DNA of 64,000 nucleotides from Saccharopolyspora aridisoli. GTDB lineage: Bacteria; Actinomycetota; Actinomycetes; Mycobacteriales; Pseudonocardiaceae. Shown in pieces: positions 1-8,834 of the stretch. The notes beneath the pieces were generated by a model that saw only the letters and a list, made by a program, of their open reading frames with translations, had not been told where the DNA came from and ran no database searches. The translations under genes and the position numbers were made by a program. The stretch covers positions 1 to 64,000 of the forward strand of contig NZ_SMKV01000015.1 of assembly GCF_004348445.1 (NCBI RefSeq). Reading direction: 5' to 3'. Every line of letters starts with the position of its first letter. Position 1 is the first letter of the stretch.

Positions 1-117
1 TCGGTGGCGATGGCGGGGAGGGTCCGCCCGGTCCCATTCCGAACCCGGTAGCTAAGCTCCCCAGCGCTGATGGTACTGCACTCGCTAGGGTGTGGGAGAG
101 TAAGACACCGCCGACAC
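1..117 (+). rRNA. rrf: 5S ribosomal RNA, 5' end cut by window
   Basis: Bases 1-117 read as a 5S rRNA: the conserved loop with CCGAACCCGG (about 40-49), then AGCTAAGC, then GATGGTACTGCA and the 3' part GGGAGAGTAAGAC. The 5' bases 1-7 pair with 108-114 to form helix I. Bases 115-117 would pair with a few 5' bases lying just outside the window, so the gene is cut by about two to four bases. It is followed at once by a strong terminator, so it is the last gene of an rrn operon entering from the left. Confidence 0.95.
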
Positions 118-127
118 AATCCTCAAG

Positions 128-170
128 TGGGGTGGGCAGGAGAAGGAATTCTCCTGCCCACCCCATTTTT
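128..170 (+). terminator. Rho-independent terminator of the rRNA operon
   Basis: A perfect 17-bp stem (128-144 pairing with 149-165) with a GGAA tetraloop is followed by five T residues at 166-170. It lies 10 bases after the 5S rRNA. This is the only hairpin in the window with a clean T tract. Confidence 0.93.
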
Positions 171-270
171 CATGCCCAAAAACCCGCGGGAACCCCAGAT
201 GATGCCCGCCGACCGACGAACACCGCAGTAATCGCAATGCCGAGGACTGCGGTGCCCGTCTGAGCGGGAG

Positions 271-1047
271 TCAGCTGAGGCTGCGGCGGCGGAGTTCGAA
301 GCAGAGGACCGCTGCGGCGCTGGCGACGTTGAGGGATTCGACCTCGTTGGCCATCGGGATCGACAGCGGCTGGGCGATGCGCTCCTCCACCTCGGTGGAG
401 AGACCCGCGGTTTCGCTGCCGAGCACGAACACGGCGCGGTCACCGAAGTCGGTGTTGTAGAGGCTGTGCTCCGAGCCCGCGTCGAGCGCGTAGAGCGGGT
501 AGCCGGCCTCGGTGAGCATCTCGGCCGCTTCGGCCGCGGTTCTGCTGCGCAGCACGGGAGCGTGGAAGGCGACTCCGGCGGATGCCTTGATGACCAGCGG
601 GTCCAGTCCGGCCACGCCTCGGTGCGGCACGACGATGCCGCCGATGCCGGAGGCGGTGGCGGTCCGCAGGATCATGCCGACGTTGGCGGGAGTGGTCAGG
701 CCGTCCAGCAGCAGGATGGTTCGCGGGGCGGTGGCGTAATCGGCGAGCGCGTCGGCGAGCGGCCGCATCTTGCGGGCGACGACGTCGGCCACGACGCCCT
801 GGTCGTGACGTCCGTTGCCGGCCAGCACCTTCACCCGGTGCGCGCTCGCGCGCTGCACCTTCACGGCGCGGTCCGCGGCCGCCTCCTCGATCTCCGCGAT
901 GGCCCCACCGCGGAGTCCCTCCGCGACGATCACCTTGTCGACCCGCAGGTCGTAGTCGGCCAACGCCTCCAACACGGGCTTGCGGCCGTAGACGGTGACG
1001 AATCGGTCCTTCGGGGAAACTTCGCTGGTCACACCATCAAGTGTCAC
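271..1047 (-). CDS. TrmH/SpoU-family RNA 2'-O-methyltransferase
   Basis: This SPOUT-fold enzyme of about 258 residues would methylate a ribose 2'-OH in rRNA or tRNA using S-adenosylmethionine. The N-terminal substrate-binding part begins around VTVYGRKPVLEAL. The three SpoU motifs are present in order: NVGMILRTA, then VLGSETAGLS, then ESLNVASAAAVLCFE, which form the knotted cofactor site. The substrate (23S rRNA or tRNA) cannot be told from sequence. The start is uncertain: GTG at 1047 is chosen, GTG at 1032 is equally possible, and neither has a clear ribosome site. The frame stays open far upstream, but that part is antisense to the next gene and not protein-like. Downstream it faces the rRNA operon end. 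Confidence 0.88.
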   Translation of the reverse strand: MTLDGVTSEVSPKDRFVTVYGRKPVLEALADYDLRVDKVIVAEGLRGGAIAEIEEAAADRAVKVQRASAHRVKVLAGNGRHDQGVVADVVARKMRPLADALADYATAPRTILLLDGLTTPANVGMILRTATASGIGGIVVPHRGVAGLDPLVIKASAGVAFHAPVLRSRTAAEAAEMLTEAGYPLYALDAGSEHSLYNTDFGDRAVFVLGSETAGLSTEVEERIAQPLSIPMANEVESLNVASAAAVLCFELRRRSLS

Positions 1048-1113
1048 ATGCCCACGTTGCGGCGCTGCGGGTGAACCCCTGGGTCCAGCGGGGATGTGTG
1101 CCAGGATCTCCGC

Positions 1114-2550
1114 ATGCCCGATCGTCTTTCCGCCGTCGACGCCTCCTTCCTCTACCTGGAGGACCACACGACGCCGATGCACGTCGGCGGTGTCGCGGTT
1201 TTCCGCCGCCCTCGCGGCGATTTCGACTACGAGCACCTGCTGTCGATGGTGGATCGGCGGCTCGGTCTGGTGCCCCGGTACCGGCAGCGGGTGATGGAAG
1301 TTCCGGGGAGCCTGGCGCGTCCGGTGTGGGTGGACGATCAGGACTTCGACCTCACCTACCACGTCCGCCGGTCGGCGCTGCCGAAACCGGGCAGCGACGA
1401 TCAGCTGCACGATCTGGTGGCGCGCCTGATGTCCCGCAAGCTCGACCACACCCGGCCGCTGTGGGAGCTGTACCTCGTCGAGGGGCTGTCGAAGAACCGG
1501 GTAGCGATCATCACCAAGACACACCAGGCGATGATCGACGGCATCGGCGCGATCGACATCGGACAGGTCATCTTCGACCTGCAGCGCAACCGCGAGATCG
1601 AGGACGTGGACTCGCTCTGGATGCCGCGACCGGCCCCGACCGTGGCGCAGCTGCTGGTGGAGGCGGCGACGGACGCGGTGCAGCGGCCGGGCGAGGTGGT
1701 GGAGAACGCCCGGGCCGCGATGGTCGACGCCTCGGCGACGGTGCAGAAGGTGACGCGCGCTCTCGGTGGCGTCGCTTCGGCCGTCCGGGCCGCGGTGGTG
1801 CCCGCGCCGAGCGGCCCGTTGAACGCGCCGACGTCGACGCAGCGGCGGTTCGCCGTGGCGAAGGCGAAGCTGGACGATCTGCGTGCGGTGCGGCGGGCGC
1901 ACGGCAGCACGGTCAACGACGTGGTGCTGGCGGTGGTGGCCGGCGCTCTGCGCAATTGGTTGCTCTCGCGCGGTGAGGTGGTCACCCCGTCGACGACGTT
2001 GCGGGCCATGGTGCCGGTGTCGGTCCGCGACGAGGACGCCGAGGCGGACGCCGCCTACCAGGACACGGCGAGCCTCCCGGTCGGCACGGTCGGCAACAAG
2101 GTGTCGGCGTACCTGGTGGACCTGCCGGTGGGCGAGGGCAATCCGACGGTGCGGTTGCACCAGGTCAGCCATGCCATGCGGGCGCACGCCGAGTCCGGCC
2201 AGTCGGTGGCCGCGGACACGCTGGTGAAGGTCAGCGGTTTCGCTCCGCCGACGCTGCACGCGCTCGGCGCGCGGGTGGCCAACGAGTTCTCGGACCGGTT
2301 GTTCAACGTGCTGGTCACCAACGTCCCGGGGCCGCAGGTGCCGCTGTACGCGGCTGGGGCGAGGATGGTGGAGATGTTCCCGGTGGTGCCGCTGGCCAAG
2401 AACCAGTCGCTGTCGGTCGGTGTGACCTCGTACAACGGCGCGGTGTACTTCGGGCTGAACGCGGATCGGGACGCGATGCCCGACGTCGGCGTGCTGGCGG
2501 CGATGATCGGTGAAGCTGTAGACGAGATGATCGGGACGGTCGACGCATGA
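1114..2550 (+). CDS. WS/DGAT-family O-acyltransferase
   Basis: The 478-residue protein matches the bifunctional wax ester synthase/diacylglycerol acyltransferase family, which esterifies alcohols or diacylglycerol with acyl-CoA to form storage lipid. The N terminus (MPDRLSAVDASFLYLE) and the MHVGGVAVF and PLWELYLVEGL segments are typical. The active-site motif, normally HHxxxDG, reads HQAMIDG, so the second His is Gln. The C-terminal domain carries FNVLVTNVPGPQVPLYAAG, the family's conserved PGP region. ATG 1114 is preferred over GTG 1096 because it fits the family's usual N terminus and has AGGA about 8 bases upstream. It overlaps the next gene by four bases, so the two are probably translationally coupled. 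Confidence 0.88.
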   Translation: MPDRLSAVDASFLYLEDHTTPMHVGGVAVFRRPRGDFDYEHLLSMVDRRLGLVPRYRQRVMEVPGSLARPVWVDDQDFDLTYHVRRSALPKPGSDDQLHDLVARLMSRKLDHTRPLWELYLVEGLSKNRVAIITKTHQAMIDGIGAIDIGQVIFDLQRNREIEDVDSLWMPRPAPTVAQLLVEAATDAVQRPGEVVENARAAMVDASATVQKVTRALGGVASAVRAAVVPAPSGPLNAPTSTQRRFAVAKAKLDDLRAVRRAHGSTVNDVVLAVVAGALRNWLLSRGEVVTPSTTLRAMVPVSVRDEDAEADAAYQDTASLPVGTVGNKVSAYLVDLPVGEGNPTVRLHQVSHAMRAHAESGQSVAADTLVKVSGFAPPTLHALGARVANEFSDRLFNVLVTNVPGPQVPLYAAGARMVEMFPVVPLAKNQSLSVGVTSYNGAVYFGLNADRDAMPDVGVLAAMIGEAVDEMIGTVDA

Positions 2551-3044
2551 GGATTTACCTGCCTGCCACGCTGCCGATGCTGCAGCAACTGGTGGCGGAC
2601 AAGCAGATGCAGCCGCTGGGCGGGACGGCGTTCGCGCTGACTCCGGCGCTTCGCGAGTCCTACGCGACCGGCGACACCGAAGAGCTGGAGTACGCCGCGA
2701 TGCGGGAGGCCGCTCGTGCCTCGTTGCGGCTCCTGGCCGCTGACGAGGAAGGCAAGATCGAGCAGCGGCGCGTGGTGATCTCCGCCGACGTGGACGACGT
2801 GACGCTGCGGCCGGATCTCGACCACGCGGTGGTGAAGGTGTCAGGCCCGGTGATCTGGAAGCAGCTCGCGGCCGTGCACGTGGACACCGCCGAGGCCGAG
2901 GACGCGGTCCGGTCGGCGGCCGAGGTCATCGACGCTGCCGACCTGGGAGACCCGGACGCGGAGTTCGCCCTCGGCGACGCCGAGGATCACGAACTCGCCT
3001 GGTACGCGCCGCAGGAAGTCCCGTTCCTGCTCGAACTGATGTGA
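2547..3044 (+). CDS. DUF6912-like conserved actinobacterial protein
   Basis: This soluble 165-residue protein has no signal peptide or membrane segment and begins MRIYLPATLPMLQQLV. It resembles the short actinobacterial DUF6912 family; no biochemical role is known to me. It is rich in Asp and Glu. The start ATG overlaps the stop of the acyltransferase gene in an ATGA junction, so expression is probably coupled. Its stop directly abuts the stop of the convergent lipoprotein gene. Confidence 0.8.
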   Translation: MRIYLPATLPMLQQLVADKQMQPLGGTAFALTPALRESYATGDTEELEYAAMREAARASLRLLAADEEGKIEQRRVVISADVDDVTLRPDLDHAVVKVSGPVIWKQLAAVHVDTAEAEDAVRSAAEVIDAADLGDPDAEFALGDAEDHELAWYAPQEVPFLLELM

Positions 3045-3902
3045 TCAGCGCGGCGGCTGCGCCATCGGCGGGAGGTCGTCGAAGACTCCGACCTGGGCGG
3101 CCGGGGGCGAGTGGATGTCCACCGGAGTTCCCCAGTCGCGGTAGGTGGAGGTGAGCGAGACCTCGCCTGCCTGGGCGATGTTGGTGGTGGCGGCGAACTT
3201 GGCCGGGAGGCCCTGCTCGTCGACCCACAGCTGGAAGCCGAGTTCGCGCTCGCCGTCCTCGGCGGCCCGTTGGAAGCGTTCGCGCTGCTGCTCGTCCGGG
3301 GCGATCTTGGCGGCTTCCTCGGTGAGGATCCGCAGGTCGTAGCGGGTGGTGGGCCGGCCGTCGACGGTGTCGGGCGCAGATCCCTGGATGCGGGTGGCCT
3401 GCTCGACGCCGCTGAAGGTGGCGCGCGGGTCGACCGATTCGTGCAGCTGGTTCAGGGCGGGGCTGAGCAGCTTCGAGCCGAAGTCCGTGCCGTCCTGGGA
3501 GATCTTCAACCACGGCTTGGTCGCGTCCGGCCGGGCCAGCGGGGTGTTGAGGTAGCCGACCTCGTCCACGATGGACACGGCGAGCTCCTCGGTGCGCGCG
3601 TTGCGGGTCTTGCCGTCGAGCGCCAGGTCGGCCTGCGGGCCCCGGTACCTGACCGCTCCGTCGGCATCGAGCTGCCCGACCATCCCGAGGCTTCCGGTCA
3701 TGGTGGCGAGCGCGGTGCCGTGCGCGTTGATCTTGTTGATCGTGTCGGCCAGGACGGCCTCGGCGACCGGACGTGGATCGGGACGGGCCATTGGCAGTGC
3801 CGCGTGTGGTTGGTGGTGCTCACCGCTGGTGCAGGCGTTGAGCGTTGCGGCAAGGGCGAGACAAGCGGACAGCACCGCAGTCCTGGTGCAGGCACGGGGC
3901 AT
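3045..3902 (-). CDS. LppX/LprG-like lipoprotein
   Basis: The 285-residue precursor has an N-terminal basic and hydrophobic signal and a lipobox LNAC with Cys24, so it should be lipid-anchored outside the membrane. The rest alternates hydrophobic and polar residues, as in the half-barrel lipoproteins of the LppX/LprA/LprF/LprG type (for example GSLGMVGQLDADGAVRYRG and TRYDLRILTEEAAKI). Members of that family bind or carry lipids in mycobacteria; the ligand here is unknown. A proline-rich tail ends the protein. The ATG at 3902 is the only good start before the signal sequence. The gene converges on the DUF6912-like gene with no intergenic base. Confidence 0.78.
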   Translation of the reverse strand: MPRACTRTAVLSACLALAATLNACTSGEHHQPHAALPMARPDPRPVAEAVLADTINKINAHGTALATMTGSLGMVGQLDADGAVRYRGPQADLALDGKTRNARTEELAVSIVDEVGYLNTPLARPDATKPWLKISQDGTDFGSKLLSPALNQLHESVDPRATFSGVEQATRIQGSAPDTVDGRPTTRYDLRILTEEAAKIAPDEQQRERFQRAAEDGERELGFQLWVDEQGLPAKFAATTNIAQAGEVSLTSTYRDWGTPVDIHSPPAAQVGVFDDLPPMAQPPR

Positions 3903-4036
3903 CGGGCGTGCTCCTCGGCGGGTGGCGGATGGCTTGGGCGTCGTCGCTGGCCAACGCTAGCAACGAAGTTCCAACCCCACCGGGAACGTGCTTTCCCATT
4001 AGGGGGATGGGGCGAGCCCTGCGGGCGCCACTTTCG

Positions 4037-5041
4037 TCAAGCCTCGTCGAGACCGGCTCGGGAGCGCAGGAGGCGGCGGAGCGAGGCGAGCTGGTCGCGG
4101 CTGCCGCCTTCCTCGGTGTAGGTGTCGAGGTAGCAGTCGGGGTCGTCAGCCCCGCCGAGGTGGCCGCAGTTCGGCGGGCATTCCTCGGCGGCTTCGGCGA
4201 AACCCTCGAACGGGGCGATCACGTCGTCGGCGGTGACGTGGGCCAGGCCGAAGGAGCGGATACCGGGTGTGTCGACGACCCAACCTTGGCCGGGCAGCGC
4301 CAGCGCGACCGCCGAGGTCGAGGTGTGGCGGCCCTTGCCGACCCCGCTGACCTCGCCCGTGGCTCGTTCGGCGTCCGGGACCAGCTTGTTGACCAGCGTG
4401 GACTTGCCGACGCCGGAGTGGCCGACGAGCGCGGAGACCCGGCCGGCGAGCTTGTCGCGCAACTCCTCGGGTTCGGCGTCGAGGCTGGTGATGGTGATCG
4501 GCATGTCCAGCGACGAGTAGCTGGCGATCCACTCACCGGGGTCGGCCAGGTCGGCCTTGGTCAGGCACAGCACCGGCGACAGCCCGCCCGCGTAGGCGGC
4601 GACCAGGCAGCGGTCGATGAATCCGGGGCGCGGTGGCGGATCGGCGAGCGCGGTGACGATGATCAGCTGTTCCGCGTTGGCGACGACCACTCGTTCGTAG
4701 GGGTCGGTGTCGTCTGCGGTGCGGCGCAGCACGCTGGCGCGGTCGGCGACGCGGACGATGCGCGCGAGCGTGTCGGGCTTGCCGGAGACGTCGCCGACGA
4801 CGCCCACCAGGTCGCCGACGACGACCGGGGTGCGTCCGAGCTCGCGGGCTCGCATGGCGGTGACGACGCGGTCCGGGTCGCCGTCGAGCGCGACGGTCCA
4901 CCGGCCTCGGTCGACGGCGATGACCATGGCCTCGGCGGCGTCGGAGTGCTTTGGCCGCTGCTTGCTGCGCGGCCTGCTGCCCCTCCCGGGGCGCACCCGC
5001 ACGTCGGACTCGTCGAGGTTCCGCCAGCCGCGCTTGCTCAT
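4037..5041 (-). CDS. rsgA: Ribosome small-subunit-dependent GTPase A (RsgA)
   Basis: RsgA is a circularly permuted GTPase that helps late maturation of the 30S ribosomal subunit. In this 334-residue protein the G motifs come in the permuted order: G4 TKAD (about 161-164), G1 GHSGVGKST (207-215), then G3 DTPG (257-260). The C-terminal zinc-binding Cys/His cluster follows (Cys288, Cys292, His294, Cys303). The N terminus is Arg/Lys-rich, usual for ribosome contact. ATG 5041 is chosen because a GGGGG run lies about 9 bases upstream. The gene starts 16 bases after the aroA stop on the same strand, so the two form an operon. Confidence 0.93.
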   Translation of the reverse strand: MSKRGWRNLDESDVRVRPGRGSRPRSKQRPKHSDAAEAMVIAVDRGRWTVALDGDPDRVVTAMRARELGRTPVVVGDLVGVVGDVSGKPDTLARIVRVADRASVLRRTADDTDPYERVVVANAEQLIIVTALADPPPRPGFIDRCLVAAYAGGLSPVLCLTKADLADPGEWIASYSSLDMPITITSLDAEPEELRDKLAGRVSALVGHSGVGKSTLVNKLVPDAERATGEVSGVGKGRHTSTSAVALALPGQGWVVDTPGIRSFGLAHVTADDVIAPFEGFAEAAEECPPNCGHLGGADDPDCYLDTYTEEGGSRDQLASLRRLLRSRAGLDEA

Positions 5042-5057
5042 CTGCGAGCCCCCGGGA

Positions 5058-6326
5058 TCATGCGGGCTCACCGAGCATCGCGGTCCACATCCCGGGGAAG
5101 TCCGGGATGGTCTTGCTGGTGGTGGCGATGTCCTCGACCATCACGCCGGGCACCTTGAGCCCGAGGATCGCGCCCGCGGTGGCCATCCGGTGGTCGGCGT
5201 AGGAGCACCACTCAGCGCTGGTCAGCGGCCGAGGGTCGATGATCAGGCCGTCCTCGGTCTGCTGAGCCTTGCCACCGAGCTTGTTCAGCTCGGTCTCCAG
5301 GGCGGCGAGCCGGTCGGTCTCGTGGCCGCGCAGGTGCGCGATGCCGCGCAGGCGGGACCGGCCGGAGGCGAGAGCGGCCAGCGCGGCGACGGTGGGGGTG
5401 AGTTCGCCGACGGCGCGCAGGTCGATGTCGACCGGTGCCAGTTCGTCGGGGCCCGTGACGGTCAGGCCGTCGGAGTCGAGGCGGACGTCGGCGCCCATCT
5501 TGGTGAGGATCTCGCGGATCGCGTCGCCGGGCTGGGTGGTCCGGGCCGGCCAGCCGGGCACGGTGACGGTGCCGCCGGTGACGGCCGCGGCGGCCAGGAA
5601 CGGGGTCGCGTTGGACAGGTCGGGTTCGACGTCCGCGTCGAGCGGGCTGATCGGCCCGGGTTCGACGCGCCAGGTGTTGCGCTGGGAGGCGTCGACGATG
5701 ACTCCGGCGTCGCGCAGCATCGCGACGGTCATCTCGATGTGCGGCAGCGACGGCAGCGGAGGGCCGGAGTGCCGAACGGTGACGCCCTTGTCGAAGCGCG
5801 GGCCGGACAGCAGCAGGCCGGAGACGAACTGCGACGACGCCGAGGCGTCGATGGTGACCGTGCCGCCGGTCAAGTTCCCGCTGCCGCGCACCTCGAAGGG
5901 CAGGGAGTCGCCGGTGATGTCGGCGCCGAGCTCGCGCAGCGCGTCGAGCACGGTGCCCAGCGGTCGTGCGCGGGCCTGCGGGTCGCCGTCGAAGGAGATC
6001 CGCCCGGTGGCCAGTGCGGCGACCGGGGGCAGGAAGCGCATCACGGTCCCGGCCAGGCCGCAGTCGACCTGCGCAGGTCCGCGCAGGTCGGCCGGGGTGA
6101 CCTGCCAAGAGCCGTCCGGGCCTTCGGTGATCGTGGCGCCCAGCGAGCGCAGCGCCGAGGCCATCAGCTCGGTGTCCCGGCTGCGCAGCGGTGCGCGCAG
6201 CGCGGAGGGCCCGTCCGCGAGCGCGGCGAGCACGAGAGCCCGGTTGGTGATCGACTTCGATCCGGGCAGCGGGACGGTCGCGCGCACCGCGCCGGCGGCG
6301 GCGGGAGCAGGCCAGAGCTGGGTCAT
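5058..6326 (-). CDS. aroA: 3-phosphoshikimate 1-carboxyvinyltransferase (EPSP synthase)
   Basis: EPSP synthase joins phosphoenolpyruvate to shikimate-3-phosphate in the chorismate pathway. The 422-residue protein shows the N-terminal [13 protein letters not shown] motif, the PEP-site motif [12 protein letters not shown] and the C-terminal [11 protein letters not shown] and SYADHRMA segments. The residue matching Pro101 of the E. coli enzyme is Phe. ATG 6326 fits the family N terminus; the frame is open only seven codons further. It is the first gene of a leftward aroA-rsgA operon, divergent from the SRAP genes across 125 bases. Confidence 0.95.
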
Positions 6327-6451
6327 GCACCAATGATCCCGCATTCCACCCTGGTATTTCAGCGCCGGGGCGGTCAGGAGCTCGCCTGGGATGAACGGGA
6401 CTGCCAGGATGAAGTGGACACGCCGTCAACTCGCGGGAGGTTGGACTCCGG

Positions 6452-7207
6452 ATGTGCGGCAGATATGCCTCCAGCAAGGATCCCGGGAAGCTCGCGGCGG
6501 AGTTCGCCGCCTTGGACGCCACCGGCGGTGCGGCGCCGGGCGCGGACTTCAACGTCGCCCCCACCAAGCGGGTGCTGACGGTGGTGCAGCGGCATCCGCA
6601 GGACGGGACCGGGGATGCCGATCTGCAGCGGACGGAGCGGTCGATCCGGGTGATGCGCTGGGGCCTTGTGCCGTTCTGGGCGAAGGACAAGTCCATCGGC
6701 AGCCGGATGATCAACGCCAAGTCGGAGACGGTGACCAGCAAGCCCGCGTTCCGCAGCTCGATCAAGCGCTACCGCTGCCTGGTCCCGGCGGACGGGTGGT
6801 ACGAGTGGAAGCGCGCGGGCGGCGCGAAGCAGCCGTACTTCATGACCCCGCCGGACGGTTCGAGCCTGGCGATGGCGGGCATCTACTCGACCTGGCGGGA
6901 GGACGACGAGGCCGAACCGCTGGTGACCTGCTCGGTGCTGACCGCGTCGGCGGTGGGCCAGCTGACCGACGTGCACGACCGGATGCCCCTTCTGCTGCCG
7001 CAGGCGGCGTGGGCGCACTGGCTGGATCCCGATCAGCCGGACGTGTCGGACCTGCTCGCGCCGCCGTCGCTGGAGATCGCGGAATCACTCGAGGTCAGGC
7101 CGGTTTCCACGGCGGTCAACAGCGTCCGCAACAACGGTGTGGAACTGCTCGATCGCGTGTCTCTCGACGCGCGTGAAGAGGCGGTAGGTTTGGACCGGGA
7201 GAAGTAG
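6452..7207 (+). CDS. SRAP-domain protein (YedK/HMCES type), copy 1
   Basis: SRAP proteins form a thiazolidine crosslink with abasic sites in single-stranded DNA and shield them. The 251-residue protein has the required N-terminal MCGRY, exposing catalytic Cys2 after Met removal. It also has the conserved Asn in MINAKSET, the Glu in DGWYEW and the His in VHDRMPLLL. All active-site residues are therefore intact. It is followed 20 bases later by a second, diverged copy on the same strand. Confidence 0.92.
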   Translation: MCGRYASSKDPGKLAAEFAALDATGGAAPGADFNVAPTKRVLTVVQRHPQDGTGDADLQRTERSIRVMRWGLVPFWAKDKSIGSRMINAKSETVTSKPAFRSSIKRYRCLVPADGWYEWKRAGGAKQPYFMTPPDGSSLAMAGIYSTWREDDEAEPLVTCSVLTASAVGQLTDVHDRMPLLLPQAAWAHWLDPDQPDVSDLLAPPSLEIAESLEVRPVSTAVNSVRNNGVELLDRVSLDAREEAVGLDREK

Positions 7208-7227
7208 TCGAGTCGAGGTGAGAGCGG

Positions 7228-7944
7228 ATGTGTGGTCGCTACGCCGTGCGGCGGGACCCGGCGGCCTTGGCCGAGGAGTTCGCGGCCGCTGATCGCACCG
7301 AGGGCGCGACCGGCGCGGACTTCAACATCACGCCCACCAAGATGGTCCCGATCGTGGTGCAGCGCGGCGCCGAGCGCAGCATGCGGCCGGTGCGCTGGGG
7401 TCTGGTGCCGACCTGGGCCAAGGAGGCCGGCGGCGGTCCGCCGATGATCAACGCGCGGGCGGAGACGATCACCGTCAAACCGGCCTACGCCGAGTCCGCG
7501 CGGCGGCGCCGCTGCCTGATGCCCGCGACGGGTTGGTACGAGTGGAAGCCCGGTGACGAGCGTCGGCAGCCCTACCTGTGCCGGCGTCGAGACGGCGCGA
7601 GCATGGCGATGGCCGCGGTGTTCTCCGCGTGGTGGGACCCGAGAACGGCCGGTCAGCCGCTGGTGACGTGCGCCGTGGTCACCACCGACGCGGTCGGCGA
7701 GCTCGCCGACGTCCACCACCGGATGCCGCTGGTGCTGCCCGAGGAGCGCTGGGCGGACTGGCTGGATCCCACGCGGAGCGAAATCGACGAGTTGCTGCAC
7801 CCCGATCCCGGCGTGCTCGGCGAGTTGGCGCTCCACCCCGTGTCGACTGAGGTGAACAGCGTGCGCAACAACCATCCCGACCTCCTGGAACCCGCCGATC
7901 CGGTGCCCGAGCCGGCTGAGCAAGCGGCGTTGTTCGAGTCATGA
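7228..7944 (+). CDS. SRAP-domain protein (YedK/HMCES type), copy 2
   Basis: This second SRAP protein has 238 residues. It starts MCGRYAVRRDP and keeps Cys2, MINARAET, TGWYEWK and VHHRMPLVLP, so it should also be able to crosslink abasic sites. It resembles the preceding copy through its length, and both end with an STxVNSVRNN segment near the C terminus, so a tandem duplication is the simplest explanation. A purine-rich site (GAGGTGAG) lies before the ATG. The stop overlaps the start of the downstream hydrolase gene by four bases. Confidence 0.92.
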   Translation: MCGRYAVRRDPAALAEEFAAADRTEGATGADFNITPTKMVPIVVQRGAERSMRPVRWGLVPTWAKEAGGGPPMINARAETITVKPAYAESARRRRCLMPATGWYEWKPGDERRQPYLCRRRDGASMAMAAVFSAWWDPRTAGQPLVTCAVVTTDAVGELADVHHRMPLVLPEERWADWLDPTRSEIDELLHPDPGVLGELALHPVSTEVNSVRNNHPDLLEPADPVPEPAEQAALFES

Positions 7945-8552
7945 CCAGCATCGAGGTCGACACCCCGCACGGCCCGGCACGGGCCGACTTGCACTGCGCT
8001 GAAGAAGGTCGTGCCGCGCTGCTGCTCGGGCACGGCGCGGGTGGCGGCATCAACGCGCCCGACCTGGTGGCGGCGACTCGCGCGGCCACCGACGCCGGGG
8101 CGCACGTGGCGCTGGTCGAGCAGCCCTACCGGGTGGCGGGCCGCCGGGCTCCGGCACCGGCCAAGCAGCTGGACGCGGCGTGGCTGGCGGTGGTCGAGGA
8201 CCTCGGTGAGCGCTGGTTCGCGGATCTGCCGCTGATCTTCGGCGGGCGTTCCTCAGGGGCGAGGGTGGCCTGCCGCACCGCGGATGCGGGTGAGGCGGAG
8301 GCGGTGCTGTGCCTGGCGTTCCCGCTGCACCCGCCGGGCAAGCCGGAGAAGTCGCGGGCGTCGGAGCTCGACGCGGTGGAGAACCCGGTGCTGGTCGTGC
8401 AGGGTGAGCGCGACGCGTTCGGCAGGCCTGAGCCGACGCACAACCGCGAGGTCGTGCTGGTGGCCGGGGACCACTCGCTCAAGGCGGATGTCGATGCGGT
8501 GCACCGGGCGACGTCGGAGTGGCTGACGAGGGTGCTGCGGCTGATCGGCTGA
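7941..8552 (+). CDS. Small alpha/beta-hydrolase (KANL3/Tex30-like)
   Basis: The 203-residue cytosolic protein has an alpha/beta-hydrolase core: LLGHGAGG as the oxyanion-hole strand, nucleophile motif GRSSG, acidic residue in QGERDAFG and catalytic His in GDHSLK. It matches the short hydrolases often labelled dienelactone-hydrolase-like or KANL3/Tex30-like; no substrate is established. The start ATG lies inside the end of the upstream SRAP gene (ATGA overlap), suggesting co-translation of a possible three-gene unit. Confidence 0.85.
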   Translation: MTSIEVDTPHGPARADLHCAEEGRAALLLGHGAGGGINAPDLVAATRAATDAGAHVALVEQPYRVAGRRAPAPAKQLDAAWLAVVEDLGERWFADLPLIFGGRSSGARVACRTADAGEAEAVLCLAFPLHPPGKPEKSRASELDAVENPVLVVQGERDAFGRPEPTHNREVVLVAGDHSLKADVDAVHRATSEWLTRVLRLIG

Positions 8553-8796
8553 CGTCGCTCCGGCGAGTGTTCTCGCCTCGTGGAGCCATGTGCTCCGTTT
8601 TCTTCCTGTGCAGGTAGGAGCCTTGGCCTCGTACCGTGATCACCATCTGAAATTCGCCGCATTGCTCTGCCGTGTCCGGAGACCCCAACATCGGTCGGCG
8701 CTGGCCCCCGAGCTAGTGCAACCGGACAGGGGTGATTCCCCCGATCTTGTCCGGCGCGGGGTGCGGCTGTTGCGCGGCAGCGGCACCAGGTGCCGG

Positions 8797-8824
8797 GGGG
8801 AGCGGTCCTCCGGGGTCGCTCCCC
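8797..8824 (-). terminator. Possible terminator after the ybaK-type gene
   Basis: An 8-bp stem (8797-8804 with 8817-8824) with a 12-base loop lies just beyond the stop of the leftward deacylase gene. There is no T tract, so this is a weak call. Confidence 0.35.
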
Positions 8825-8834
8825 TCGGGCCCGC

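Noticed and set aside
271-2259. 662-codon minus-strand frame reading through the WS/DGAT gene into the SpoU methyltransferase
   Set aside because: Only the last 258 codons are protein-like; the rest is antisense to the acyltransferase, so a fusion is not supported.
5058-6326. EPSP synthase with Phe at the Pro101 position, possible glyphosate tolerance
   Set aside because: The GLAGTVMRF form is usual in actinobacterial AroA proteins, so it is a lineage feature and not a special mutation.
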